A DNA stretch of 23,078 nucleotides from an uncultured Flavobacteriales bacterium (GTDB lineage: Bacteria > Bacteroidota > Bacteroidia > Flavobacteriales_D > Parvicellaceae): the NCBI GenBank assembly GCA_938084875.1, contig CALKFX010000009.1, positions 1 through 23,078 of the forward strand, read 5' to 3'. This document shows positions 1 through 8,830 of this stretch, in pieces. The notes under the pieces were generated by a model. That model was not told the DNA's origin and did no database searches. It saw only the letters and a program-made list of their open reading frames with translations. The number at the start of each line of letters is the position of its first letter. The first letter of the stretch is position 1. The translations under genes were made by a program, and so were the position numbers.

Positions 1-91
1 GAACTGTAGTTAATTTTTTTATCTAGAAAATTATTTTATTCTTAAATATAAAACTTATATGTATTTTTAAGTAATTGTTTTCAAATTAAAA

Positions 92-874
92 ATGATAAAA
101 ATAGCTTCTATTCAAACCAATATTATTTGGGAAAATCCTAAAGCTAATAAGTTGGAGTACGATAAATTATTTCAATCCATTGAATCTGTAGATTTAATAG
201 TTTTACCAGAGATGTTTACCACTGGGTTTTCAATGAAGACTGAAAACATTGCAGAAAATAATTCTGGAGATACACTGTTTTGGCTGCAAGAGCACTCTAA
301 AAGTCTAGACACTTGTATATTAGGAAGCATACCTGTAAAAGAAAATAATAAATTTTTTAACAGGTTATATGTAGTAAAACCAAATGAAACTCGATACTAC
401 GACAAAAGATATCTTTTTTCAATGGCTCAAGAAGACAGACATTACTCTAGAGGAGAAAAAGAACTAGTTTTTGAATTGAAAGGCTGGAAAATAAAACCAT
501 TAATTTGTTACGATTTACGTTTCCCGTTGTGGAGTAAAAATAAATATAAAAACAAAGAATTTGATTATGATATCTTAGTTTATGTCGCTAATTGGCCAGC
601 TGTTAGATCTAATGCTTGGACAAGTTTACTCAAAGCTAGAGCAATAGAAAATATTTCTTATGTGATTGGCGTTAATAGAATAGGTAAAGACGCCAATGAA
701 ATAAAATACAATGGCTCATCAAGAGTTTATGATTTTAAAGGTTTAAGAATGGATGATTTTATGGAAAATAGGCCACGAGTACAGATTAATAACTTGGACA
801 AAAGCGAACTAGACTCGTTTCGAAATAAATTCCCAGTTTTAAAAGATGCAGATGACTTTAATTTTCTGATTTAA
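92..874 (+). CDS. Omega-amidase / nitrilase-superfamily hydrolase (YafV/Nit2-like)
   Basis: A 260-residue cytosolic carbon-nitrogen hydrolase. The catalytic triad of the nitrilase superfamily is visible: Glu40 in LPEMFTTGF, Lys105 in YYDKRYLF, and Cys139 in LICYDLRFP. Glu114 could be the second glutamate of the family. PEMFTTGF, the KRYLFSMA segment and CYDLRFPLW are typical of the YafV/Nit2 branch, whose characterised members hydrolyse alpha-ketoglutaramate and alpha-ketosuccinamate to the oxo-acid plus ammonia. That substrate is inferred from the branch, not visible here. Length matches the family (about 250-270). The ATG at 92 gives the usual N-terminus (MIKIASIQTNI). Its last 17 bp overlap the 3' end of the convergent lipoprotein gene, so no terminator separates them. 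Confidence 0.9.
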   Translation: MIKIASIQTNIIWENPKANKLEYDKLFQSIESVDLIVLPEMFTTGFSMKTENIAENNSGDTLFWLQEHSKSLDTCILGSIPVKENNKFFNRLYVVKPNETRYYDKRYLFSMAQEDRHYSRGEKELVFELKGWKIKPLICYDLRFPLWSKNKYKNKEFDYDILVYVANWPAVRSNAWTSLLKARAIENISYVIGVNRIGKDANEIKYNGSSRVYDFKGLRMDDFMENRPRVQINNLDKSELDSFRNKFPVLKDADDFNFLI

Positions 875-2390
875 AGTCCCATTGAATATTACTGGTCCAA
901 TTTTTCTTTAATTGTAACACCCCATTATAATCTACTATTGGTTCTGGTAAAATATTCTTTTCAATATTACCAATTGTCCAATAACCATCACCATTCCAAT
1001 CTCCTATTAGCTTTAACTCATAATCACCAGGCTCACATCTAGAAATGGAGTATTTTTGTTTGTCTGCTGAAACTCTTAACTCCTTTACTACTTGTTTGTT
1101 TTTAATAATCTGAATTATAGATTTTGGATATGGAATATTAAAAATAGTAAGCTCTAGAGTAGATAAATTATTGTTATTAGAAATCATGAAATTCACAATA
1201 CTAGTATCTTTTTTAGCCTCTTTTATACCAGTAACACTATTTGGAAGAAGGGTCATTTTATAATTATTATCCTTGCTTTTAGGAAAAATAGTAAGAAAGT
1301 TTTTATTTATTTTAAAAGAAGCATTTATTAGAATTGAGTCTGCAGCTATTACTACCAAAGAAGTATCAATTTCTTTAATAAATTGATTAAACTCAAGGGT
1401 AAATCCTTCTTTGGATATAAGAGTATTGGTCTTTTCTTCTTTGTAAGAAATTTTATTTTCAAGTTCTGTTTTAACAACATAAGAGACTCTGATTGTATCC
1501 TCAAAATCCTTTCCTGATTTTATTATTAGAGAGTGTTTTGCTAGCGTATCAGAAAAATAAAAAAGATGCTTCGAACTCATATAATTGGATTGGTAGATGG
1601 TATTGGTAGTCAAGTCTGTGACCATACAAGAATCCACTGGTGTATTAAATTCTAATTCTAGCCTGCCAAAATGGTTAAAAGAGTAGTTATCCAGTGATGT
1701 TTTTCTTTTTGGGCTGTAAGCAATAGTATTTGCAATTGTAGAGCTGTCGCTCACTAAAATAGCTTCCTTATAAAAACCATGATCTTCCATTAAAGTGTCT
1801 AATTGTAAATTATTATTTTCGTCCTGAAAGCAGTACAATTGATATTCTCCTTTTTTTATGTAGTTAAGTTGGTATTTTCCGTTTTTATCTGTGTAGGTCC
1901 TATATGTATATTTCTTATCTTTTGCATTTACAATCCTTATCAATCCATCTTTAAAAACCTCTTTTTCTGGATACTTAATAATTGTTCCCATTAGTAATCC
2001 AGAATCAATTTTTGGACCTGTAGATACTACATAATTAAATTCTTTTATTTTATTTTTTTCAGTAATGTCAGCAATGGAGTTTAGAAATAAGAAAGAATAA
2101 GTAGTATTGGGATTTAGAGTGTCTTCCCAATTTATTTCAATTTTATTTTTTTCTTCTGTTATTACTACTTCACTAATCGGAGGATTGGTTATTAAAGCTC
2201 GTTTACCTTTTAAAAATTGAATATTCTCATTAAATTTTAAATTTATACTTGCTTGTTTTATGTTAACCAAACTCCTATTTGAATCCACCATTAAAATAGG
2301 GGCTAGGGTATCTTTGTCACCACCAGTAAGAGAAGTTTGTTGAGCACAGCTTAATAGCAATAGAAGGAATATTAGGTAAATAAATCTCAA
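858..2390 (-). CDS. Ig-like (Big_5/SbsA-type) domain lipoprotein
   Basis: A 510-residue predicted lipoprotein. A hydrophobic signal runs through residues 3-13 and ends in the lipobox LLSC with Cys15 as lipidation site. A TGGDKDTLAP linker follows, and a Big_5-type Ig-like domain spans about residues 28-130. Next comes a carboxypeptidase-regulatory-like beta segment (about 133-215) with a Ca-loop-like DENNNLQLD. Near the C-terminus is another Asp/Asn-rich turn, GDWNGDGYW. Such lipoproteins are common in Flavobacteriales and have no known biochemical role. The start is TTG at 2390: no ATG occurs before the signal peptide, and TTGA overlaps the TGA stop of the upstream fRMsr gene, which suggests translational coupling. 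Confidence 0.8.
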   Translation of the reverse strand: MRFIYLIFLLLLLSCAQQTSLTGGDKDTLAPILMVDSNRSLVNIKQASINLKFNENIQFLKGKRALITNPPISEVVITEEKNKIEINWEDTLNPNTTYSFLFLNSIADITEKNKIKEFNYVVSTGPKIDSGLLMGTIIKYPEKEVFKDGLIRIVNAKDKKYTYRTYTDKNGKYQLNYIKKGEYQLYCFQDENNNLQLDTLMEDHGFYKEAILVSDSSTIANTIAYSPKRKTSLDNYSFNHFGRLELEFNTPVDSCMVTDLTTNTIYQSNYMSSKHLFYFSDTLAKHSLIIKSGKDFEDTIRVSYVVKTELENKISYKEEKTNTLISKEGFTLEFNQFIKEIDTSLVVIAADSILINASFKINKNFLTIFPKSKDNNYKMTLLPNSVTGIKEAKKDTSIVNFMISNNNNLSTLELTIFNIPYPKSIIQIIKNKQVVKELRVSADKQKYSISRCEPGDYELKLIGDWNGDGYWTIGNIEKNILPEPIVDYNGVLQLKKNWTSNIQWDFKSEN

Positions 2391-2875
2391 ATTATTTGGA
2401 CTATTAAATTATTAATTAAGCTTAAATTTTTTTCGTCTTCTTCATCAAATGCATTTATTCTATCGTGATCTATATCTAAAATATAAGAAATTATTCCTTT
2501 TTTATTTCTCATTGGAACTACAATCTCGGACTTTGATGCCTCGTTGCAAGCTATATGGCCTTCAAATAAATTTACATCTTTTACTATTATGGATTTATTT
2601 TCTTCCCAAGATTTCCCACAAACTCCTTTTCCTTTCCTAATTTTCACACAGGCTACAGGCCCTTGAAAAGCATTAAGAATTAAATGATCTCCCTCTACTT
2701 TATAAAATCCTACCCAAAACCAGTTACAACGACTCTTTAATAAAGCGGAAATATTTCCTAAATTAGTAAAGGTTGGAACAGAATAATCTAGGACATTTTC
2801 TATGTCAGAAAGAATGTTTTTGTATAAATTAGATTTGTTGGTCATCTCTATAGAATTAGACAAAAATAAGCTCAT
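2387..2875 (-). CDS. msrC: Free methionine-(R)-sulfoxide reductase (GAF domain)
   Basis: A 162-residue single-GAF-domain protein of the fRMsr family, which reduces free methionine-R-sulfoxide in the cytosol. The three cysteines of the family are at 76 (PVACV), 86 (GVCG) and 110 (GHIAC). Their spacings of 10 and 24 residues are those of E. coli fRMsr (Cys84/94/118). The WFWVGFY, GPVAC, KGVCG, GHIAC and EIVVPM blocks are also typical. ATG 2875 is taken as start; Met11 (ATG at 2845) is a possible shorter start, as the first ten residues are not conserved. It lies back to back with yebC, with 47 bp between starts, and overlaps the lipoprotein start downstream (TTGA), so the two are probably one transcript. 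Confidence 0.9.
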   Translation of the reverse strand: MSLFLSNSIEMTNKSNLYKNILSDIENVLDYSVPTFTNLGNISALLKSRCNWFWVGFYKVEGDHLILNAFQGPVACVKIRKGKGVCGKSWEENKSIIVKDVNLFEGHIACNEASKSEIVVPMRNKKGIISYILDIDHDRINAFDEEDEKNLSLINNLIVQII

Positions 2876-2922
2876 CTGTTAGAAATGCAATTTTTTTTAT
2901 TTTTATACATTAATTTTTTTTC

Positions 2923-3672
2923 ATGGCAGGACATAGTAAGTGGGCAAATATAAAGCATAGAAAAGCTGCTCAAGACAAAAAAAGAGCTAAAGTTTTTACT
3001 CGTGCAATAAAAGAAATAACTATTGCAGCACGTGATGGAGGGGGGGAATTAGATACCAATCCATCTTTAAGACTTGCAGTTCAAAATGCAAAGGGCGCCA
3101 ATATGCCGAAAGACACTATTGAAAGAGCTATTAAAAAAGGAGTTGGAGGAGAAGGAGCTAATTTAGTAGAAATAACTTTTGAAGGATATGCCTCCAATGG
3201 TATTGCAGTATTTGTTGAAGCAACTACAGACAATAACAATAGAACAGTTGCTTCAGTTAGATCTATTTTTAATAAGTATGGTGGTAATTTGGGTACCAAT
3301 GGCTCATTGGGATTTTTATTTGAAAGAAAGGGGATTTTCACTTTAAAAAAAGAAAGTATAGAAGTTGAAGATTTGGAAGAGGTAGAGATGGAGTTGATTG
3401 ACTATGGTTTGGAAGAATTAACTGAAGTAGACCAAGATATAATTATTCAAACATCTTTTGATGAGTATGGGAAAATGCAGGCGATTTTAGATGAAAAAAA
3501 ATGGGTGGTAAATAATTCTGAACTTCAAAGAGTACCTGTCGATACCACAACCCTAGATTTAGAAAGTGCTCAAAAAGTTATGAAGTTAATTGATAAGATG
3601 GAGGAAGACGATGACGTTAACGCTGTTTATCACAATCTTGAAATCACGGAAGAATTAATAAATTCTATTTAA
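2923..3672 (+). CDS. yebC: YebC/PmpR-family transcriptional/translational regulator
   Basis: A 249-residue protein of the YebC/TACO1 family. The N-terminus MAGHSKWANIKHRKAAQDKK is the family signature. The middle holds the conserved PKDTIERAIKKG and FEGYA blocks (residues about 60-90) and GSLGFLFERKG (about 128). The acidic C-terminal third (EEDDDVNAVYHNLE) is also usual. Characterised members act as DNA-binding regulators or as translation factors that relieve ribosome stalling on proline stretches; which applies here cannot be read from sequence. Length is normal. It stands alone on the plus strand, starts back to back with fRMsr, and its last 4 bp overlap the stop of the convergent methyltransferase gene. 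Confidence 0.95.
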   Translation: MAGHSKWANIKHRKAAQDKKRAKVFTRAIKEITIAARDGGGELDTNPSLRLAVQNAKGANMPKDTIERAIKKGVGGEGANLVEITFEGYASNGIAVFVEATTDNNNRTVASVRSIFNKYGGNLGTNGSLGFLFERKGIFTLKKESIEVEDLEEVEMELIDYGLEELTEVDQDIIIQTSFDEYGKMQAILDEKKWVVNNSELQRVPVDTTTLDLESAQKVMKLIDKMEEDDDVNAVYHNLEITEELINSI

Positions 3673-4268
3673 TTTTTCTTAATTAACTCTATCCAAAACT
3701 CATATTCTTTTCTAGGTAATGAGGAGAGTAACGAATTTTCAAATTTTTTAAAATTAAATTTATTGTTGAATAATACTCTGTATTCTTTTTCAGTTCCACC
3801 AAAAGGAGGCCCTTTAGTATCAAATTCTCTATTAAAAAGCAATCCGATTATTTCCCCATTTTTTTTGAGAATTTCGTTGGTTTTTTCCACATAATTTGGT
3901 CTAAAGACAGGATCAATTGCGCAAAAAAAAGTTTGTTCAATTATCACATCAAAAAACAATGGTCTTTTAAGTGAAAAAAAATCACCTATTAAAATTTGTT
4001 CTTTTGGGAACAAAGGGCAGATCCCCTTGAACAAGTCAGCAGCTCTACTGGAAAAATCCATGTAAAAAATACTCTCAAAACCGTTTTCAAATCCATATTT
4101 TACTTCATGACCTTTGCCGGCACCAGGAATTAAAATATTAATTTTTTTATTTTCTTGATTGTCTAACCACTTTTTAATTGGATTAGATATTTCACCTAAA
4201 TCCCACCCAGTTTGATTGTTTTGGTAGCGAATATTCCAAAAAGAATTATCTAGACTATTTTTTTTCAT
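3669..4268 (-). CDS. TPMT-family SAM-dependent methyltransferase
   Basis: A 199-residue class I SAM methyltransferase of the thiopurine/thiol/halide methyltransferase family. Visible landmarks are FWNIRY...GWDLG near residues 10-25, SAM motif I ILIPGAGKGHEV at 45-56, the acidic end of strand 2 at FYMDFS (68-73), and the family block EQTFFCAIDP (111-120). LLFN and GPPFGGTEKEY (153-163) follow. Bacterial relatives methylate sulfur, selenium or tellurium compounds, thiocyanate or halides; the substrate here is unknown. The ATG at 4268 lies inside the AI-2E transporter gene, whose stop is at 4257-4255, giving a 14-bp overlap and probable translational coupling. The 3' end overlaps yebC by 4 bp. 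Confidence 0.88.
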   Translation of the reverse strand: MKKNSLDNSFWNIRYQNNQTGWDLGEISNPIKKWLDNQENKKINILIPGAGKGHEVKYGFENGFESIFYMDFSSRAADLFKGICPLFPKEQILIGDFFSLKRPLFFDVIIEQTFFCAIDPVFRPNYVEKTNEILKKNGEIIGLLFNREFDTKGPPFGGTEKEYRVLFNNKFNFKKFENSLLSSLPRKEYEFWIELIKKN

Positions 4269-5292
4269 TGATATCCCCTTTTTCAGACAGTAAAATAGCT
4301 AAAGGTCTAGTGTATTCAATTTCTGAAAGGATGATTATAATTACAACTGTAAAAGGAACGCTAACTATCATTCCAGTGGTCCCCCAAATTAATCCCCAAA
4401 ACATTAAAGATAGAATGCTCACTAAAGGACTTATATTCATAGAGTTCCCCATCCACTTTGGTTCTATAAAGTTTCCAATAACAACTTGGATGGACCCCAC
4501 TACAAAAAGAATAATTAGAGCAATAGAAAAATCACCAAATTGTAACAAAGAAAACATAACTGGGAATAATGTTGCCAATAAAGAACCAATAGTTGGAATG
4601 AAGTTTAACAGAAATATTAGAAATGCCCAAAAAATTGCAAAATTAAGATCACAAAAATAGAAGACTAAAAAACTCAACAATCCTGTGATAAAGCTTGACA
4701 TAGTTTTAATCCCTAAGTATTTAGCCACCGACCATTCTATTTTGTTAAGTGTACTGTTTAAACCATGATAATCGGAGGTTGATTCAGTTAGAAATTGTTT
4801 TAGTTTATGGGAAAAGTTGGTTTCTTCTAAAAAAATAAATATCGTAAATATTAATATCATTAATGTACTACTTAGGATTTTAGATAAAGCATCAAAAAGT
4901 ATTTCTGCCATTCCAGCAAGACTTATTTCAGTATACTGAGTTTCAATGTAAGATTGTAAGTCAATTTTAAATTTTTCATTAATAAGATTTATTAAAGCCG
5001 TTACATTGTCATTGTAATCGTGGTGAGAATCTATAATAGATTTAAAACTTGATAAAATAAGTTGGCTAAAGAAATATAGAATAGAAAAGATAAAAATGGT
5101 AGTTAAAATCGTTTTTAATTTATTGGGGACCAACTTTCCATAAATAGGGAATTTCTGAGATACTGAAGTAAAAACCCTTACTGTAAACCACAATAGAAGT
5201 GCAAAAATAAATGGGACTAAAATATATTGCCCGTATATTAAAACGGTTATTACACCTGCAAAACCAACTACATATTTTGAGAAAGTGTTCAA
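4255..5292 (-). CDS. AI-2E family transporter (PerM/YdiK-like) membrane protein
   Basis: A 345-residue polytopic inner-membrane protein. Hydrophobic segments lie near residues 5-38 (a pair), 60-82, 138-156, 198-280 (several) and 290-323. Family motifs are the FLLNFIPTIGSLLA block (227-240), NFIEPKWMG (274-282), and SPLVSILSLMFWGLIWG followed by GMIVSVPF (288-314). A soluble region (about 84-135) sits between the second and third membrane blocks, as is usual. Some members export AI-2 and others are Na+/H+ antiporters, so the substrate is open. The start is TTG at 5292: the first in-frame ATG would be at residue 128, which would delete three membrane segments. It is followed by the overlapping methyltransferase gene. 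Confidence 0.87.
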   Translation of the reverse strand: MNTFSKYVVGFAGVITVLIYGQYILVPFIFALLLWFTVRVFTSVSQKFPIYGKLVPNKLKTILTTIFIFSILYFFSQLILSSFKSIIDSHHDYNDNVTALINLINEKFKIDLQSYIETQYTEISLAGMAEILFDALSKILSSTLMILIFTIFIFLEETNFSHKLKQFLTESTSDYHGLNSTLNKIEWSVAKYLGIKTMSSFITGLLSFLVFYFCDLNFAIFWAFLIFLLNFIPTIGSLLATLFPVMFSLLQFGDFSIALIILFVVGSIQVVIGNFIEPKWMGNSMNISPLVSILSLMFWGLIWGTTGMIVSVPFTVVIIIILSEIEYTRPLAILLSEKGDINEKK

Positions 5293-5355
5293 ATTAAATG
5301 ATTTATAATCTTTACAATAATTAAATATATTAAATCTACCATTTAAGATACAAAA

Positions 5356-5381
5356 AAAGGCCTGATAACAATCAGGCCTTT
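5356..5381 (-). terminator. Rho-independent terminator of the T9SS cargo gene
   Basis: A perfect 11-bp inverted repeat, AAAGGCCTGAT (5356-5366) and ATCAGGCCTTT (5371-5381), with a 4-nt loop. Read on the minus strand the hairpin is followed by a run of T (5358-5352), as for an intrinsic terminator. It lies 22 bp beyond the stop of the minus-strand T9SS gene and upstream of the AI-2E transporter start, so it should insulate the two. Confidence 0.9.
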
Positions 5382-5403
5382 AGTGTAATTAAAATTAAAG
5401 ATG

Positions 5404-8400
5404 TTACTTAAGAATCTGTAATTTTTTGGTAGTCATTGATTCTCCAACTGTTAATACAAGATTGTAAATTCCATTATTTAATGTAGTTACATCAATATTG
5501 TAATAATCAAAATTTGATGATGAAGTATGATTTCCAGAAAATACTAACTCTCCTAGTAAGTTATACAAATCAATTTTCACATCAGAACCCTCTAGTCCTT
5601 CGAATGCTACAGTAGCTGTATTCTCTGCAGGATTTGGGAACAACATTAATTTTGTTGTACTTAACTCTTCTACATTAGTTGCACTAATTGTAGAGACCGT
5701 AGATTGAATAACTTCTTTTGTAGCGTCATCCTGAATCCAAGTAACAACTGCTAAATTATTGAAATCTTCAACAGAGTGTTGAGTTGCGTGATCTATTGGA
5801 CTATTAGCATCTGGAGGAAGTGTATAAGAACCCTGGAAAGTATGTGAAAAATTCTCCACAACTGAAACCCCAGTTTGTAAGGTAGGTAATGCAAATCCCA
5901 TTGATCCTGGAACCATTTTCTTCATTACATTTCCAAATTCTGTTTCCCCATTACTTCCAACGTTGTTATACGTTTTTATTTCATAGATAGCAGTATACAA
6001 GGTTAGTGAATTAGTAAAATCTCCAATTGGGTTAATACTAACTGTGATATCTACGGTTTGGCCTGTTAAGGTAAAGTAAGAAGAAATCTCTACAAATGCA
6101 GGATCCGCTAAAACTGCATCTATTTGAGAATTCGTTAAAGAAGATGAATTTCCTTGCCAAACATTTCCATCCAAAATAAAATCTGGAACAGCGTTAACAT
6201 TGTAGTATGTACGTCTATCACCACCCTCTAAAGTATAATATGGATCACCAGAACCTGGCCAAGACATTTGATACTTTAGAAGGGAATACTGGTCGTCGCT
6301 GTAAGCAGTAAGAACACTCGCAACATTTACATTACCAGCAACACATGGGCCACATGTAGAGCTTGTAAACGATTCAAGCATAGGTCTTCTAATAGTTGCA
6401 TTGTCGTAAACTGTAACTTGCCCAGAAACCATATCATTGGTAGTATTCATATCACTTGCGCCATTTATATTAGTTGCCCAAACTGCTATATCATAAACTC
6501 CAGCAGCAGTAGGAGACCAAGTAGTTCCGTGGTTAAAATCATAATCATCTCCTGTAGCTAAACTTAAACCAGTTAACGATTCAGTAACCGTAGCTCCACC
6601 ATCAACAGAATAATTTACATCCATAGATGTGACTGTAGTAGTTCCCATATTCTTAAGTTTTCCAGAAACTGTAACAGGGCCATTGGCTAAGATTATAGTG
6701 CTTGGAGTTGTCATAGCTACACCTTGCATGTCAAGTGCAGAAGGTGTACTACAAGTAATATTGGCTTCAATTGGCACATATGGACCACCAACGCCATCCA
6801 CACAATTCCAAATAGCATCACCATCTATATACATAGTTATTGTTCCAGTAGTAGAAAGTACAGAAACACCAGTATGGTCACCATCGGCATCGTAAAGTAG
6901 ATTTCCAGTTGCACCTACACCATCATAAATTTGAAGATTGTCATAGCCAACTTCAGTTTCACCAGCAGTAATATTTAAAGTGATAAAGTCACCAGGGTTT
7001 GTCACCACAGATGTGAAGACTGTAAAAGCACCTGCACCATAACAGTATGGGCCAAAATTATCTCCACAGCCAGGCTGTACAAATGGTGTAGAAACTGCTA
7101 ATGGACCAACCCAAAAACTTTGGTCTGTAGCACTACAAACAGCTTGTACATATACATCGTAATCAGTACTAGGAGTAAGACCAGTCATAGAATAGGTAGT
7201 TGATGTTACATTAGTATTAGTACCAGTCCCTAATGTAAATCCAGCAGCACCATATTCTACATTCCAAGAAGTCTCTGTTCCGCCAGCAGTCCAAGAAATG
7301 TCAGCTGAAGAAGAAGAAATATTTGATGCAGTCAATGGAGATGTTTGAGGACAAGTAGCAGATTGTCTAACCTGAAAATTGTCAATAGCCATATCGCTCC
7401 AATAAGAAATAGTTCCACCAGCATCAACACCAACAGTAGAGACAAATTTCACTATTGCTGTAGTTGTAAATCCAGTAAGTTGAACAATTTCTTCTGTCCA
7501 CACATCACCTTGGTCACCAGTTTTAGTCCAAATGGTATTAAATGTGGTTCCACCATCGCTTGATGCATCCACTCTTAGAGTCCCCATTGAAGCACCATAC
7601 ATGTGGCACTGAAAAGAGATTTCTGCTGATGTAAGAGAGCTAATATCTATAGTTGGTGAAATTAGTATTGCACTATCACCAGCTGCTCTTGGAACAGAAG
7701 TTTCTGTATACATGTAATTTCCACCACCAGTAATATCATCTGATGGACCAGTAGTTTGCGAAGTTGTAGGACCATTATTAATTATCCAGTCAAAAACATC
7801 GTTTGTAGACTGTGTCCAACAAGGCCCAGTTGCACTAGTCAATGCTAGAGAAGCAGGAGTCGCATCAAAATTTTCTAAGTAAGGAGCTGCTCCAGGGCAA
7901 GTACTATAGCTAATTGGCCCAGCCCAAGAACTAGTACCATTAGTTCCACAATCTGCTTGCACATAAATGTCATAAATTGTATAAGATGTTAGACCAGTAA
8001 TTGTTGATGAAGCAGTTGAAGCAGTAGTTGTAGTTCCACTTCCTTGAGTATACCCCGTAACACCATATTCTATATTGTAAGAAGCCGCATTTGGACCACC
8101 AGTCCAAGAAACATCTATACTTGAAGAAGTACCATTTGATGCAGATAGACCATAAGGATCTAAACATGCAGGAGGGGCACAAGTAGAATTAGAAACTCCA
8201 GTCCAAACAGAATAATCGTTACCCGAATTGGTTGGATATGGACCATAACTTCCAACTGAAGATCCATCTGGAGCAGTTATTTGAAACGTTATTTCAGTAT
8301 CCCAGGTTCCAGAGTTGAAATAGAATTCAACATTATCACCTGTATAGGTAGAATAGCTTCCTGTTGCAGCAGATCCGTCCGCAGCAGTAACCGTAAAACT

Positions 8401-8550
8401 TGTCATTACAACTCCGTTGATTGACATATCAATAGATGCACCGTTCCATCCATCTCCATAAGAATCTTGCATATCTACAACGTAGTCACACTGAGCTTTA
8501 GCGAAAAATATCGTAATTAAAAACGATAATAATAGAGTAATTTTTTTCAT
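5404..8550 (-). CDS. Modular T9SS-secreted protein with FnIII, CUB-like and CGPC thioredoxin-like (Omp28-type) domains
   Basis: A 1048-residue predicted extracellular protein. The signal peptide is residues 1-19 (ending AKA). An N-terminal beta domain follows at about 20-118 with a YGDGWNG turn. Then come FnIII-1 (134-217), a MAM/jelly-roll-like domain (222-396), FnIII-2 (404-488), a CUB-like domain (495-600, EVGYDNLQIYDG) and a CARDB-like beta domain (605-716). An Omp28-type thioredoxin-like domain (718-955) has CGPC at 733-736 and VPDFILDG at 788-795, where Pro789 would be the cis-proline. The end (967-1048) is a type A T9SS sorting domain, from LFPNPAENTATV to TTKKLQILK. It is rich in Thr/Ser/Gly and poor in Lys, and visibly richer in G+C than its neighbours. 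It is monocistronic with its own terminator. Its role is unknown; surface adhesion or redox activity is inference. Confidence 0.88.
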   Translation of the reverse strand: MKKITLLLSFLITIFFAKAQCDYVVDMQDSYGDGWNGASIDMSINGVVMTSFTVTAADGSAATGSYSTYTGDNVEFYFNSGTWDTEITFQITAPDGSSVGSYGPYPTNSGNDYSVWTGVSNSTCAPPACLDPYGLSASNGTSSSIDVSWTGGPNAASYNIEYGVTGYTQGSGTTTTASTASSTITGLTSYTIYDIYVQADCGTNGTSSWAGPISYSTCPGAAPYLENFDATPASLALTSATGPCWTQSTNDVFDWIINNGPTTSQTTGPSDDITGGGNYMYTETSVPRAAGDSAILISPTIDISSLTSAEISFQCHMYGASMGTLRVDASSDGGTTFNTIWTKTGDQGDVWTEEIVQLTGFTTTAIVKFVSTVGVDAGGTISYWSDMAIDNFQVRQSATCPQTSPLTASNISSSSADISWTAGGTETSWNVEYGAAGFTLGTGTNTNVTSTTYSMTGLTPSTDYDVYVQAVCSATDQSFWVGPLAVSTPFVQPGCGDNFGPYCYGAGAFTVFTSVVTNPGDFITLNITAGETEVGYDNLQIYDGVGATGNLLYDADGDHTGVSVLSTTGTITMYIDGDAIWNCVDGVGGPYVPIEANITCSTPSALDMQGVAMTTPSTIILANGPVTVSGKLKNMGTTTVTSMDVNYSVDGGATVTESLTGLSLATGDDYDFNHGTTWSPTAAGVYDIAVWATNINGASDMNTTNDMVSGQVTVYDNATIRRPMLESFTSSTCGPCVAGNVNVASVLTAYSDDQYSLLKYQMSWPGSGDPYYTLEGGDRRTYYNVNAVPDFILDGNVWQGNSSSLTNSQIDAVLADPAFVEISSYFTLTGQTVDITVSINPIGDFTNSLTLYTAIYEIKTYNNVGSNGETEFGNVMKKMVPGSMGFALPTLQTGVSVVENFSHTFQGSYTLPPDANSPIDHATQHSVEDFNNLAVVTWIQDDATKEVIQSTVSTISATNVEELSTTKLMLFPNPAENTATVAFEGLEGSDVKIDLYNLLGELVFSGNHTSSSNFDYYNIDVTTLNNGIYNLVLTVGESMTTKKLQILK

Positions 8551-8748
8551 ATTTATATAAAATTTAATTATTCCACAATTTACTTAAAAATTGAACAAAA
8601 TAGCTTTTCGTAATACTTTTAAGTGAAATGATTAAACAAAACAGCTTCTAAATTAGTAATATGAATATGTGAAAAGAGAAATTCTCCCTATTTATTAGAA
8701 TCTATAGTTTTAAAATTAAATCTATAATATTTCTAAAAACAAAAAAAG

Positions 8749-8822
8749 TGACTCCGGAAGGATTCGAACCCTCAACCCTCAGAGCCGAAATCTGATATTC
8801 TATCCAGTTGAACTACGGAGCC
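8749..8822 (-). tRNA. tRNA-Arg (anticodon UCG)
   Basis: Minus-strand cloverleaf of 74 nt without encoded CCA. The acceptor stem pairs GGCTCCG (8822-8816) with CGGAGTC (8756-8750), with one G-T pair and discriminator A at 8749. The D-arm is GTTC/GAAT. The anticodon stem is TCAGA/TCTGA, enclosing the loop TTTCGGC. The anticodon is TCG, complement of 8786-8788, reading CGN arginine codons. The T-arm GAGGG/CCTTC encloses the canonical TTCGAAT loop. Assigned by hand folding. Confidence 0.93.
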
Positions 8823-8830
8823 ATTTTGAA

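Noticed and set aside
1..91. Possible end of an upstream gene (TAG at 7-9) before the amidase gene
   Set aside because: Only a few codons are available in any frame, so neither a reading frame nor a terminator can be supported.
3081..3341. Open frame antisense to yebC (86 codons, minus strand)
   Set aside because: It lies entirely within a well-supported gene, has no homology I recognise, and its composition follows from the complementary strand.
4268..4660. Open frame of 130 codons antisense to the AI-2E transporter gene
   Set aside because: The transporter reading is strongly supported by family motifs; the antisense frame shows no domain or start context.
6629..6895. Open frames within and opposite the T9SS cargo gene (for example 6629-6895 and 7345-7563 on the plus strand)
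   Set aside because: These come from the low-stop composition of a Thr/Ser/Gly-rich gene on the opposite strand. No independent start or conservation signal is seen.
7100..8160. Possible recent duplication of FnIII repeats at DNA level
   Set aside because: The two FnIII domains are similar in protein pattern but clearly diverged in sequence. No long identical DNA stretch is visible.
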